Shown piece after piece: positions 1 through 9,641 of a stretch of DNA of 64,000 bases. Below the pieces are notes generated by a model. The model made no database searches and was not told the origin of the DNA. It saw only the letters and a program-made list of their open reading frames with translations. The position numbers were made by a program, and so were the translations under genes. This stretch comes from Cyclobacteriaceae bacterium (lineage in GTDB: Bacteria > Bacteroidota > Bacteroidia > Cytophagales > Cyclobacteriaceae), in contig JAHBTY010000002.1 in assembly GCA_019638355.1 (NCBI GenBank), forward strand, positions 573,001-637,000, given 5' to 3'. Within the stretch, counting starts at the first letter, position 1. Each line of letters starts with the position of its first letter.

Positions 1-1053
1 TATATACAAAACAAAAACCTGGGATACGATCGAACCCATGTGCTTACCATGTTTATTGGTTGGGGTACTGATTCTAAACAAATAGAAACTTTTAAGTCGG
101 AGTTAAAAAAACATGCACAAATTAAAGAGGTCGCACGCTGCGCAAGCACACCGGTAAGCATAAATGGTGGCTACAGCATGCGGCTGCCCTCCATGCCCGA
201 AACAGAAGTGATAGGCGTTTTTGCAAATCCGGTTGATGAGGATTTTGTTGCCGCCAGTGGACTTCAACTTATTGCGGGTGAAGATTTTTCTGAAGCCGAT
301 ATGCGCGGTGTGGAAATAGAAGATGAAAAGCAGCGCAGGTATCAATTCATTCTCAACGAAAGTGCTGCCCGCCAATTAGGCTTTACACCCGAAGAAGCTA
401 TTGGCCGTGAATTGATTTTGAATAGTGCCGGTACAATAAAAGGTATAGTTCAGGATTTTAATTTTCAATCGGTACACAATGCTATTAAGCCAATTGTATT
501 GTTTACGGCACCCTGGGGTGGAAGAATGATTGTAAAAATCTCAGGCGATGATATTACAGGTACAATAGCTTATACAGAACAGCAATGGAAAAAATTCATA
601 CCCAACCGGCCTTTTGAGTATAGCTTTTTAGACGAGACTTATGCACGAATGTATAAAACCGAAACCCAATTAGGCAATGTTATGAGTTTGTTTTCAGCAA
701 CAGCTATTACACTTGCTTGCCTGGGTTTGTTCGGGTTGTCATCGTACATGATGCAACAGCGCATGAAAGAAATCGGCATTCGCAAAGTGTTGGGGGCCAC
801 GCTCATGAATCTGATTGGCATCCTGTCAGGTAACTTTATTATGCTGGTAGTTATCGCCATTGTAATTGCAAGCCCGGTTGCCTACTTATTAATGAAAAAT
901 TGGTTGAGTGAATTTGCTTATCATACCGATATTGAATGGTGGATATTTGCAGTGGCTGCAATGGCTATAATTTCAATTACGGTAATAACGGTAAGCATTC
1001 ATGGCTTCAGAGCAATGGCGGAAAATCCGGTAAAGAGTTTGAGAAGTGAGTAA
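1..1053 (+). CDS. ABC transporter permease, FtsX/MacB type (5' end outside window)
   Basis: The reading frame is open from base 1, and the first residues (YIQNKNLGYDRTHV) match the conserved stretch in the second half of MacB-like permeases, so the true start lies left of the window. What is visible is the second periplasmic MacB-type domain, then a three-helix FtsX domain in the last 125 or so residues, with the family signature GIRKVLGAT and the terminal motif NPVKSLRSE. Such permeases pair with a LolD/MacB-type ATPase to move lipoproteins, peptides or drugs across the envelope; no ATPase is in view. The next gene, 39 bases downstream on the same strand, is a paralogue ending in the same nine residues, so the two probably form an operon. 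Substrate cannot be told. Confidence 0.88.
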   Translation, partial: YIQNKNLGYDRTHVLTMFIGWGTDSKQIETFKSELKKHAQIKEVARCASTPVSINGGYSMRLPSMPETEVIGVFANPVDEDFVAASGLQLIAGEDFSEADMRGVEIEDEKQRRYQFILNESAARQLGFTPEEAIGRELILNSAGTIKGIVQDFNFQSVHNAIKPIVLFTAPWGGRMIVKISGDDITGTIAYTEQQWKKFIPNRPFEYSFLDETYARMYKTETQLGNVMSLFSATAITLACLGLFGLSSYMMQQRMKEIGIRKVLGATLMNLIGILSGNFIMLVVIAIVIASPVAYLLMKNWLSEFAYHTDIEWWIFAVAAMAIISITVITVSIHGFRAMAENPVKSLRSE

Positions 1054-1092
1054 AGCGGGTAACAAGTGTAAAGCAATTGATAAACTGAGCAA

Positions 1093-3705
1093 ATGAAAGT
1101 TCATCCACCAAAACTTCCGCTTCGCTTCTTTCGCTGGTATTGCCATCCAAAACTACTGGATATGATTGAGGGTGACTTGCTGGAGGTATATAAGCGTAGA
1201 GAAGTAATTCACGGAAAGTTTAGAGCAGATGTTCTTTTTATTCTAGATGTACTACTACTCTTTCGGCCAGGCATCATTAAGCAGGCAGAAGGGTATCAAC
1301 ACTTAAACACATACGGAATGTATAAAAGCTATTTCAAAATCGGGTGGCGAAATTTACTTCGCAATAAAGGTTATTCAGTTATCAATATTGGTGGACTGGC
1401 CATCGGGATGTCCATAGCAATGCTGATTGGTCTTTGGGTTTGGGATGAGTTTAACTATAACAAATACCATAAAAATTACCACCGGCTTGCCCAGGTTATG
1501 CAAAATCAAACCGTTGATGGTAAGGTGATGACCGGCTATGCTATACCCCGGCCACTAGAAAATGCCATGCGAACTACGTATGGTAACGACTTCGAGTACC
1601 TGGCTATGGCTACCTGGCCGGCCGATCATATTTTAAGTGTAGGTGAGCATAGCATTTCGCAAACCGGAAATTTTGTGCAGGCAGATTTTCCGGAAATGAT
1701 TTCGTTGGAAATGATTACGGGTGCACGAACAGGACTGAAAGATCCGGCCTCTATCCTGCTTTCGGCTTCAACAGCCATAGCCTTATTCGGCACTACCGAT
1801 GCACTGAATAAATCACTTCGTATAGGAAACCAACACGATGTTAAAGTAACGGGGGTCTATCAGGATATTCCCCTCAACTCTACTTTTAATAATCTTAAGT
1901 TTTTGTCCAGTTGGGAATTAATTGCCGCATCAGAAGATTGGATTCGGTATGCTGAAAACAAATGGGACTTTAATTCTTTTCAGCTCATCGCACAACTTGC
2001 TCCTGAAGCAGATATGAACTGGATATCTAAAAAGATTAACCAGGTGCGTGCAATTCATTCCAAAAATGATCATTTCAAACCCGAAATTTTTCTTCATCCT
2101 ATGCGCGATTGGCACCTGCACTCGCATTGGGAAAATGGGATTAAGACAGGAGGCCAGATTGAAATGGTATTCATGTTTGGAATCATCGGAATATTTGTGC
2201 TTCTGTTGGCATGCATCAACTTTATGAATTTGAGTACCGCCCGTGCTGAAAAACGAGCTAAGGAAGTGGGTATTCGCATGACTATCGGCTCGGCTCGCAG
2301 CCAACTGATTAACCAATTCCTAAGCGAAACTTTCTTGATCGTGGAATTTGCTTTTGTATTTGCTTTAGGAGTGGTAGTTACAGTTATGCCATTGTTTAAT
2401 CAATTAGCTTCTAAACAAATTGTTATTGACTGGGCTAATCCTATGTTCTGGGCTTTAAGCATAGTGTTTATAATCATAACCACTTTTGCTGCCGGGTTTT
2501 ATCCGGCATTCATGTTATCTTCTTTTAAACCAGTTAAAGTTTTAAAGGGTGTATTTAAAACTGACGGGCAGGCATCATTACCGCGTAAAGTATTGGTTGT
2601 TGTTCAGTTCACAGTTTCCATAACACTGGTAATTGGTACGCTGGTTATCTACAACCAAATTCAGTATTCAAAAAACCGGCCCATTGGATACGATCGCGAT
2701 GGCTTAATCAGCTTCTTTGTAAAGTCGCCCGATTTTGTTGGTAAATATGAAGCCTTGCGGTTGGCTTTAAAAAATACCGGTGCAGTTGTTGAAGTTGGTA
2801 CTTCCACAACACCCCTTACTCAAATCTGGAATAACAGCGGTGGCTTTAACTGGCCAGGCAAAGATCCCGCACTGCAATCGGCCGACTTTGGTATTATTGA
2901 AGTTAATCATGAATTTGGCAAGACGCTCAACTGGAAAATATTGGAAGGTCGGGACTTCTCACACGATTTTCCCTCCGACTCGCTGGCAATTATTCTGAAT
3001 GAGGCTGCCGTGCGGTTTATGAATATCGAAAACCCTGTTGGAATGGAAATAACCAACGGTAAAACAAAGTACCATGTAATTGGTGTTGTAGAAGATATGA
3101 TTATGGAGTCGCCCTACCTGCCGGTGCGGCATAACCTCTATTTTCTGGATGGCCGATACCGCTATGTAAACTGGATAAACATGAAACTTAACCCGAACAG
3201 AAGTGCCGCTGAATCATTGGCTACAATTGAATCTGTATTTAAAGAATTCGCTCCCGCACTTCCTTTCGACTATAAATTTGTTGATGTTGAGTACGCCAGA
3301 AAGTTTTCCAATGAAGAGTTAGTAGGAAAATTAGCATACGTGTTTGCCGGGCTTGCTACATTTATTAGTTGCTTAGGTCTTATTGGATTAGCCACGTTTG
3401 TAGCCGAACAACACACAAAGGAAATAGCGGTTCGAAAAATATTAGGCGCATCGTTATTGCAAATTTGGAATATGCTATCGGCTAATTTTGTTTTGTTGAT
3501 TTTACTGTCGAGCTTGTTGGCTGTTCCTTTAGCGCATTACCTGATGTCTCAATGGTTGGCTAACTATGAATACCATACTGAAATTTCATGGTTAATGATT
3601 TTCCTTTCTGTGTTGGGTGCGCTTCTCGTTACGCTTGCAACCGTAAGCTACCAAGCTATTAAAGCAGCAATGGCAAATCCGGTTAAAAGCCTTCGAAGTG
3701 AATGA
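1093..3705 (+). CDS. ABC transporter permease with N-terminal prefix domain
   Basis: An 870-residue inner-membrane permease. Residues 1-75 form the soluble prefix domain found on many Bacteroidota permeases (PPKLPLRFFRWYCHP, then DMIEGDLLEVYKRR). A first membrane helix lies near 95-118 (YSVINIGGLAIGMS), followed by a periplasmic MacB-like domain, an FtsX helix bundle around 360-480, a second periplasmic domain and a second FtsX bundle at 745-865 with the motif AVRKILGAS. The C-terminal NPVKSLRSE is identical to that of the upstream permease, so they are paralogues in one transcription unit. No ATPase lies beside them; Bacteroidota often encode these permeases in arrays away from the ATPase. 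Role as a mechanotransmission exporter is known for the family; the substrate is unknown. Confidence 0.9.
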   Translation: MKVHPPKLPLRFFRWYCHPKLLDMIEGDLLEVYKRREVIHGKFRADVLFILDVLLLFRPGIIKQAEGYQHLNTYGMYKSYFKIGWRNLLRNKGYSVINIGGLAIGMSIAMLIGLWVWDEFNYNKYHKNYHRLAQVMQNQTVDGKVMTGYAIPRPLENAMRTTYGNDFEYLAMATWPADHILSVGEHSISQTGNFVQADFPEMISLEMITGARTGLKDPASILLSASTAIALFGTTDALNKSLRIGNQHDVKVTGVYQDIPLNSTFNNLKFLSSWELIAASEDWIRYAENKWDFNSFQLIAQLAPEADMNWISKKINQVRAIHSKNDHFKPEIFLHPMRDWHLHSHWENGIKTGGQIEMVFMFGIIGIFVLLLACINFMNLSTARAEKRAKEVGIRMTIGSARSQLINQFLSETFLIVEFAFVFALGVVVTVMPLFNQLASKQIVIDWANPMFWALSIVFIIITTFAAGFYPAFMLSSFKPVKVLKGVFKTDGQASLPRKVLVVVQFTVSITLVIGTLVIYNQIQYSKNRPIGYDRDGLISFFVKSPDFVGKYEALRLALKNTGAVVEVGTSTTPLTQIWNNSGGFNWPGKDPALQSADFGIIEVNHEFGKTLNWKILEGRDFSHDFPSDSLAIILNEAAVRFMNIENPVGMEITNGKTKYHVIGVVEDMIMESPYLPVRHNLYFLDGRYRYVNWINMKLNPNRSAAESLATIESVFKEFAPALPFDYKFVDVEYARKFSNEELVGKLAYVFAGLATFISCLGLIGLATFVAEQHTKEIAVRKILGASLLQIWNMLSANFVLLILLSSLLAVPLAHYLMSQWLANYEYHTEISWLMIFLSVLGALLVTLATVSYQAIKAAMANPVKSLRSE

Positions 3706-3725
3706 TGATTGGTTATTTAACTTTA

Positions 3726-6338
3726 TCAAGCTCTAAACCGATAGGTAAACTTCATTAGAAAAATGTTATGCCCTTTTTGATCGAAGTCAAACGAATACGA
3801 TTTATGATCAGGGTGCGAATCGTAGAACGCTCCGTTTCGCTCGCGTGTCCAAACCAAAAAGAAAGTTGAACCCGGAATATACTCCCACCGCATTACCATG
3901 TTGGAACGAAACTGCCCGAAATTAAAATCGGGTTTACCAAATGAATAATCCTGTACGGTATCATTGTTGTCATCTACCCAGTAAGTATCTGTATTTAAAA
4001 CTGGATTAACCGACACAAACCGACCCGCATATTCAGCAGCGTTTGCATTGGTAATGGATTTATAGTTGGAATAACGGCCGGCTGTACCAAAGGGTTGGCC
4101 ATAATACTGAATGGATAAGTTGGGTGTAAGCATGTATGTTGCGCGTATAACCATGCGCACGGTATTTTGATCGATGCGCGCCACTATATACCGGGGCTCG
4201 CCATTTACTTCGGCTGTTGCCACGTATTGCATTTCATTTTCATTACGGCTGAAACTTGGTGCTACTGAAAGATTAAGTGCATTGGTCGGGCGCCATGTTA
4301 AGCGCAATTGCATAAATAAACTTCGTGAAAAGTGTTCACTCCCCAAACCTAATTCAGGTGTAAGGCTGGCATAAAATTTTTTACGATGATCGGTATTTAC
4401 ATAACCCCAGTAATACACGCGCCCCGGGTAGCGTAACGTAGGCCCACCGCGCAAGTCATTATTGGAAGCTGCCCGCACCCGATAGGTAACCCCGGCACCT
4501 GCCTGCCAAAAATTTTTAAACTCAGCGTGCGCGTTTACATTGTACCCCTCATTCAAATTGCGGCCACCAAAATCATACTCGCGCCACTCGTTAATATTAT
4601 ATCGTTGGGCACGGGTAATTCCCTTTGGTTTTAAAATACGGTACTGCATCCAAAACCATTGGCTTATAATATCAGTTTGTGGCATAAACCCAACATCGTT
4701 TAGTTCCAGTTCGGGGCTTTGCCACACAACTCCCAAATCCGAAACCAGGTTGCCACTTTTTTTCCCGATTACTACCTGCCCACCTGTGCCCGTTAATGAT
4801 TTGCGAGTTGCATCAAATTCAGTATGTCTGTTATCAGGGCGTTGAAAAAACCGTACGGATGAACGTTGTGTAGCTGCTATAGCTTCGGTACTTCCCGTTA
4901 CATGACTGAACATACCTTTTGCATTTACATAGTACATACGCTTTTTCCAATGATGCAACACATCTACACCTCCGCTGTAGGCAGACTGGCGCAACCAGTT
5001 TAGGTTTGGGTTTTTTAGTTGCCTATTGGTTGCTGTAAACATACCACCCACTACTGTGTTGGCATTGTTAAAATCCTGCTGGGCACGCATTACAAAATAA
5101 TTAGTAAGCGGTTCCACTTCTTCTTGGCGCTTACGGCCCAGCGAATCAATCTCGGCATACTCGCGGGCAGTAATACTTTCCATCAGTGCCCATGAAAATC
5201 CTTTTTTATTTTTTCCCGATAGTTTGGCTGCTCCCAAAATTTTTGTTCGGTTAACCGGTCTTACATATTCATTCACATCATCTGCACCACTCCGGTCGGT
5301 ATCGACCCAACCCTGCGGTTGCCGCCCTACTCGCCTGCTATAAAATAAATTACTCTCATTGAAGGCTAATGAAAAATCCAATGTATTGGCACCTTCCGTA
5401 AAGAAAGGTCGCTGCTCACGAAAATATAATTCAAATGCCGAGAGGTTTACTTGTGATGGATCAGCCTCCACTTGCCCAAAGTCGGGGTTTACAGTTAAGT
5501 CTAATGTTATATCACTGGTAATTCCGATCTTGGCATCAAGGCCTACATCGGCTGAAGTACTTTGACCGGTTGCATACGGATTGCCTTCTTCTTTTTGAAA
5601 CGTTTCGGCTTTGGTAACTATATACGGTTGTATCTCTAATTGTTTCTGCGGTTTTATACCTTTAATGCCATTCATCTCACCCATTAAATGCACGTAGCCG
5701 GCTGCATCGGGTGGTATGTATTGCCAGCGTGAGTTTTCCTGGTTGCGAAAAAATCTGCGTTGCACATTTAAACCCCACACCAGTTCTTCTTTGTTTGTAA
5801 ACCGAAGTTGACTGAGTGGAATACGGATTTCAGCAATCCACCCTTCTTTATCCACACTGGTTTTCATATACCAGATCGGATCCCAGCTTGCATCCCAATC
5901 ATCGCCATTGTTTGAAACGTATTCATCACTTTTCACTCCCGAAACAGAAGATGTAAATGAAAAGGCAGTACGCTTATCGTAATAACTGTCGATGTGAATT
6001 TCCACCCAGTCGCCATCAAAACTATCTCTACGCGACATGCGCTTTACAATTTTCTCGGGCTCAGGATCGTAGCAACGAAAAATCGCATAGAGATTTTTAT
6101 CATCATATAAAATCTTAAACTTGGTTTGCACCGAAGCGGGTTTACCCTTATCGGGATTAACCTGCCGGAAATCGCCACCAGCCCATTCCACCTGTTCCCA
6201 GGCATCATCGTTTAGCAAACCATCGATAACGGGCGGAGCGCCCTGCACCCAGGCTGTTGTATAGCGTTTGGTTGAATCAGATTGTGTTTGGGCGTGCGCA
6301 ACAAAGCCGCAAGCCAGCAACAACAGGGTAAACTTCAT
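3726..6338 (-). CDS. DUF5916 outer-membrane protein with CBM9-like N-terminal domain
   Basis: An 870-residue secreted protein with a signal peptide (KFTLLLLACGFVAHAQ). Residues 30-230 resemble the carbohydrate-binding family 9 fold (PPVIDGLLNDDAWEQV, then DWVEIHIDSYYDKRTAFSF), and the remainder matches the DUF5916 pattern, rich in alternating aromatic strands and probably an outer-membrane beta-barrel (for example FYSRRVGRQPQGW and the terminal FLMKFTYRFRA). This pairing is common in Bacteroidota and is usually annotated only as DUF5916; no reaction is established. It ends 20 bases from the convergent permease gene and stands alone. Start chosen at the ATG directly before the signal peptide. 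Confidence 0.85.
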   Translation of the reverse strand: MKFTLLLLACGFVAHAQTQSDSTKRYTTAWVQGAPPVIDGLLNDDAWEQVEWAGGDFRQVNPDKGKPASVQTKFKILYDDKNLYAIFRCYDPEPEKIVKRMSRRDSFDGDWVEIHIDSYYDKRTAFSFTSSVSGVKSDEYVSNNGDDWDASWDPIWYMKTSVDKEGWIAEIRIPLSQLRFTNKEELVWGLNVQRRFFRNQENSRWQYIPPDAAGYVHLMGEMNGIKGIKPQKQLEIQPYIVTKAETFQKEEGNPYATGQSTSADVGLDAKIGITSDITLDLTVNPDFGQVEADPSQVNLSAFELYFREQRPFFTEGANTLDFSLAFNESNLFYSRRVGRQPQGWVDTDRSGADDVNEYVRPVNRTKILGAAKLSGKNKKGFSWALMESITAREYAEIDSLGRKRQEEVEPLTNYFVMRAQQDFNNANTVVGGMFTATNRQLKNPNLNWLRQSAYSGGVDVLHHWKKRMYYVNAKGMFSHVTGSTEAIAATQRSSVRFFQRPDNRHTEFDATRKSLTGTGGQVVIGKKSGNLVSDLGVVWQSPELELNDVGFMPQTDIISQWFWMQYRILKPKGITRAQRYNINEWREYDFGGRNLNEGYNVNAHAEFKNFWQAGAGVTYRVRAASNNDLRGGPTLRYPGRVYYWGYVNTDHRKKFYASLTPELGLGSEHFSRSLFMQLRLTWRPTNALNLSVAPSFSRNENEMQYVATAEVNGEPRYIVARIDQNTVRMVIRATYMLTPNLSIQYYGQPFGTAGRYSNYKSITNANAAEYAGRFVSVNPVLNTDTYWVDDNNDTVQDYSFGKPDFNFGQFRSNMVMRWEYIPGSTFFLVWTRERNGAFYDSHPDHKSYSFDFDQKGHNIFLMKFTYRFRA

Positions 6339-6532
6339 GGAGTGTGGGATTTTGAAGAATACTATTGTATTTGAAATTGGTTACAGGAAAACAAAACAAG
6401 AATTAGTACGGGCTGTAAACGCAATTAGTTTATTGGAATTGCTGAACGGTAGGAAATTCTACACCAAGTGTTAATTAAGTGTAGTGAGTGAAATACGCTT
6501 AGTGAAATGCTAAAAGTTTGTTAAAAAAATAA

Positions 6533-6568
6533 ATCCCACAACCGAACACATCTGTGCTGTTGTGGGAT
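6533..6568 (-). terminator. Rho-independent terminator of the desaturase gene
   Basis: Ten-base perfect stem (6533-6542 ATCCCACAAC pairs with 6559-6568 GTTGTGGGAT) with a 16-base loop that has a small inner stem. Read on the minus strand it is followed by TTATTTTTTT (about 6523-6532), a good U-tract. It lies 20 bases beyond the desaturase stop codon. The rest of the 250-base gap between the desaturase and the DUF5916 gene (6339-6588) shows nothing else recognisable. Confidence 0.85.
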
Positions 6569-6588
6569 AGAATTGACCCTAAATTTTT

Positions 6589-7575
6589 TTAGCCTACTTC
6601 TGCCGTTTCAACTTCCGGCTTTGCTTTTTCCGGTTTGGCAATAGGGCCCCGATTGTTTTGAGCTTCGTATTTTTTCTTTAACTCGGCAGCTTCTTTTTTG
6701 TTCTTTGAATGCAATACATGTTGCGGTACTCCTTTCAAATCCCAGATTAAACCCACAGCCTGCAACCCTTTCAGAATATAAAAAGTAATGTCGATCTCCC
6801 ACCAGAAAAATCCCTGCCGTGCGGCTACTTCATAATAATGATGATTGTTATGCCAGCCTTCGCCTAACGTAATTAAGGCAAGCCACAAGCTATTGCGCGA
6901 TTCATCGTTCGATTCGTAACGCTGCGTGCCCACTTTGTGCATAATGGAATTAATTGAAAATGTGGCATGATACAATACAATCGTGCTTAGAAAAAATCCA
7001 ACAAACAAAGTGCTGAAGCCAGCCGTGCTGAAGATGGCCATTACACTACCGCCATTTACCCAACCACCAATGGCAGTTACCAAAACAGCTAATACAGTTG
7101 GTGGCACCAGGTAATGTTTATTCAACCAAACCAACTCAGGATATTTTGCATAATCGCCAATTACTTTGTAATCGGTTTCTTTAAAATCAGGGCCAACAAT
7201 CCAACCTACGTGCGAGTACCAGAAGCCATAAATCTTCATGGAGTGTGGATCGGCCGGGGTATCGCTATGCCGATGATGATGCCGGTGGTGGGCTGCCCAC
7301 CACAACGCTCCTTTCTGGGCTGTGGTTTGAGCCATAAAGGCAATTACAAACTGAAACCAGCGCGAAGTGCTGTACGAACGGTGTGCAAAGTAACGATGAT
7401 AACCGCCTGTTACCCAAAACATACGAAACACGTACAGGAAAATGCAAACCATCCAATCGAAAAAAGTAGCCCCGGTCCACAAAGCACCAAGCGGCATTAA
7501 GTGAATCAATAAAAAAGCTATCTCCTGTTTTAATACAGGCTTCCGTCTAACCTCGGGAACAACTGCTTGGGCCAT
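6589..7575 (-). CDS. Acyl-CoA/fatty-acid delta-9 desaturase
   Basis: A 328-residue membrane di-iron desaturase that introduces a cis double bond into saturated acyl chains. The three histidine boxes of the family are visible: HRYFAH at 60-65, the cluster HHRHHHRH at 96-103, and HNNHH in the motif EGWHNNHH about two thirds along. Hydrophobic segments surround them, and there is a charged Lys/Glu-rich tail. I chose the ATG at 7575 (MAQAVVPEVRRKP): an in-frame ATG at 7647 would add 24 residues unlike the family and would lie upstream of a -7 box at 7601-7608. It is single-gene, with its own promoter and terminator. It likely adjusts membrane fluidity. Confidence 0.93.
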   Translation of the reverse strand: MAQAVVPEVRRKPVLKQEIAFLLIHLMPLGALWTGATFFDWMVCIFLYVFRMFWVTGGYHRYFAHRSYSTSRWFQFVIAFMAQTTAQKGALWWAAHHRHHHRHSDTPADPHSMKIYGFWYSHVGWIVGPDFKETDYKVIGDYAKYPELVWLNKHYLVPPTVLAVLVTAIGGWVNGGSVMAIFSTAGFSTLFVGFFLSTIVLYHATFSINSIMHKVGTQRYESNDESRNSLWLALITLGEGWHNNHHYYEVAARQGFFWWEIDITFYILKGLQAVGLIWDLKGVPQHVLHSKNKKEAAELKKKYEAQNNRGPIAKPEKAKPEVETAEVG

Positions 7576-7600
7576 GGTAACTCTATTTGTAAAGTGACTG

Positions 7601-7608
7601 CAAAGATA
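7601..7608 (-). promoter_or_regulatory. Bacteroidota -7 box for the desaturase
   Basis: TATCTTTG on the minus strand matches the consensus TAnnTTTG and lies 25 bases upstream of the chosen ATG. No clear TTTG is seen at -33. Confidence 0.5.
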
Positions 7609-7711
7609 ACGCGAATTGCAGGTAATAATTCCATTCGGGTTACACAATCGGCAAATTGTTTACCAAACGAACGTTAAAAACTTGATTTGTTGCAAGAATA
7701 GAAAGTATTAT

Positions 7712-8701
7712 TTAATCCACAACATACCGAATTCCCGCTGTGGCTCGAATTACATCTAACGTTTGCATTAACAACAACGTAACCTCATGGGTAAGCACCG
7801 GACTCTCCTTCAAATTGTTTTGTAAACATTCATTTACATGATGAATCTCATATTCGTATCCATTGCCTTGTGCTCTTTCAACAGGAATTACTTCGCGTGT
7901 ATCTACAATACCCGGATAATATTCTAGCTGAGTGGAAGGCCCATGCATACGATGGGTAAACCGAATGCGTCCATTTGTACCGCTAATATCACCACCCGAT
8001 GCCAGGTTGGAAGCGAGTGTGCAGAATAAATTAGCGATTGCTCCATTTTTATATTGAAAACGAATAGCACATTGTTCATCCACACCGGTGGAAGCAGGTG
8101 TCATGGTTGCATCAATCGAATCAGGTTTTCCCATTAAATCCAGTGCTATAAAAACCGGGTACACGCCAATGTCTAATAGTGCACCACCACCCAAGGCCGG
8201 ATCGTACAAGCGTGGTGCTACCGGATCGGCTGGCTTAAAGCCAAACTCACCATAGAAGTATTTAATCGTACCAACCTTACCTTCTGCAATTAATTGTTTT
8301 GCTTTTATATAGTGTGGAAGCAAGCGTGTCCAAAAGGCTTCCATAATAAATGTGTTTTGTGCTTTCGCGAAAGCTATCATTTCGTTGGCTTGTTTGAAAT
8401 TGATTGCAAAGGCTTTTTCGCACAGCACAGCTTTTTTATGCTGCAGGCATAACATGGTATGTTGATGGTGCAACGCATGTGGAGTAGCTATGTAGATTAC
8501 ATCTACTTCGGGGTTGCTTGCCAATGCTTCATAACTTCCGTGAATATGTTTTGCCGGAAAATCAGAAGCAAAGTTTTGCGCTGCGCTTAACGCGCGCGCG
8601 CCTAACGCGATTAACTCTGCATCGGCCACCAGTTTAAGGTCGGCTGCAAACTTGCGCGCAATGCGACCACAACCTAAAATTCCCCACCGGACTTTTTTCA
8701 T
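7712..8701 (-). CDS. Gfo/Idh/MocA family oxidoreductase
   Basis: A 329-residue NAD(P)-dependent dehydrogenase. The Rossmann nucleotide-binding motif is at the N-terminus (WGILGCGRIARKFA, residues 6-19), and the family lysine motif EKAF follows at about residue 95 (CEKAFAINFKQANEMI). The C-terminal half is the alpha/beta substrate domain (GGGALLDIGVYPVF). It most resembles the dihydrodiol-dehydrogenase-like branch of the family, which acts on sugars, inositols or diols; the substrate cannot be read from sequence. The start ATG follows 30 bases after the stop of purine nucleoside phosphorylase on the same strand, so the two may be cotranscribed. Confidence 0.88.
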   Translation of the reverse strand: MKKVRWGILGCGRIARKFAADLKLVADAELIALGARALSAAQNFASDFPAKHIHGSYEALASNPEVDVIYIATPHALHHQHTMLCLQHKKAVLCEKAFAINFKQANEMIAFAKAQNTFIMEAFWTRLLPHYIKAKQLIAEGKVGTIKYFYGEFGFKPADPVAPRLYDPALGGGALLDIGVYPVFIALDLMGKPDSIDATMTPASTGVDEQCAIRFQYKNGAIANLFCTLASNLASGGDISGTNGRIRFTHRMHGPSTQLEYYPGIVDTREVIPVERAQGNGYEYEIHHVNECLQNNLKESPVLTHEVTLLLMQTLDVIRATAGIRYVVD

Positions 8702-8731
8702 AACGTGTTACATATTGCTCATGATGCTTAA

Positions 8732-9547
8732 CTACAACTTCCCAATCAACGCTACATACAGCTCCGTTAGTTTGGGTTCGGCCTTGTTGGCTACTGCCAC
8801 AATTTCGCTTAACACAGCTGGTTTTAAATTATCCGGATCGCAATCATCCGTTAAAACAGAAATAGCACAACAGGGTAATCCCATGTGATTAGCCACCAAC
8901 ACCTCGGGTACAGTACTCATTCCCACCGCATCGGCACCAATGCGATTTAAAAAACGATACTCGGCCCGCGTTTCCAGGTTGGGGCCCATTACTGCTACAT
9001 AAACACCTTTGTTAAGTTTTATCTTTTTTGATTTCGCAATCCTAATAAGCAAGTCGTTTAGCTTTTTGGAATACGGTGCACTCATATCCGGAAAGCGTGG
9101 CCCAAACACTTCAAAGTTTGCCCCCCGTAATGGATTATCGGGTTGCAGATTGATGTGATCATCGATCAACATCATTTCACCTTTTTTCCATTTCAGATTT
9201 AAGTTACCCGCAGCATTAGAAATAAGCAGGTACTTTATCCCCAGTAATTTCATGACGCGCACCGGCAATGTAATCTGCTGCATCGAGTAGCCTTCGTAAT
9301 AATGAAAGCGACCTTGCATGGCCAGTACTTTCTTCCCTTTTATAGTACCATAAATCAATTTGCCTTTATGATGCTCAACGGTTGAGATTGGAAAATGCGG
9401 AATGGAGTTATAATTGATTACTATCGGGTTTTTAATTTGCTCTACAAACTTATTACCAAGTCCGGTTCCGAGAATCACACCAATCTCAGGTGTAGTAATT
9501 CCATTCTTTTTAAGATAAGCGGTTGCTTCTTTGATGTGATCGATCAT
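8732..9547 (-). CDS. punA: Purine-nucleoside phosphorylase
   Basis: A 271-residue cytoplasmic enzyme of the trimeric PNP family that phosphorolyses inosine/guanosine to the base and ribose 1-phosphate, in purine salvage. Visible signatures: phosphate-binding GVILGTGLGNKF at 23-34, MQGRFHYYEGY at about 78, SNAAGNLN, and the family stretch MGPNLETRAEY near 190 followed by GADAVGMSTVPEV. Length is normal for the family. The downstream neighbour is a Gfo/Idh oxidoreductase 30 bases away; upstream is a 94-base gap holding an imperfect inverted repeat. Confidence 0.93.
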   Translation of the reverse strand: MIDHIKEATAYLKKNGITTPEIGVILGTGLGNKFVEQIKNPIVINYNSIPHFPISTVEHHKGKLIYGTIKGKKVLAMQGRFHYYEGYSMQQITLPVRVMKLLGIKYLLISNAAGNLNLKWKKGEMMLIDDHINLQPDNPLRGANFEVFGPRFPDMSAPYSKKLNDLLIRIAKSKKIKLNKGVYVAVMGPNLETRAEYRFLNRIGADAVGMSTVPEVLVANHMGLPCCAISVLTDDCDPDNLKPAVLSEIVAVANKAEPKLTELYVALIGKL

Positions 9548-9572
9548 TACTTGAATATTTATAGACTATTTC

Positions 9573-9630
9573 TTACCGCGCAGAGATGTACTTCAGGAAC
9601 CTATAATTTACGGCTCTGCCTTTGTGGTAA
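9573..9630. repeat. Imperfect inverted intergenic repeat (TTACCACAAAG family)
   Basis: Ends TTACCgcGCAGAG (from 9573) and CTCTGcctttgtGGTAA (to 9630) are imperfectly complementary. The minus-strand end TTACCACAAAG (9620-9630) recurs exactly at 33354-33364 in another intergenic repeat, so this looks like a dispersed Bacteroidota element. Confidence 0.5.
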
Positions 9631-9641
9631 AGTACAGTCGT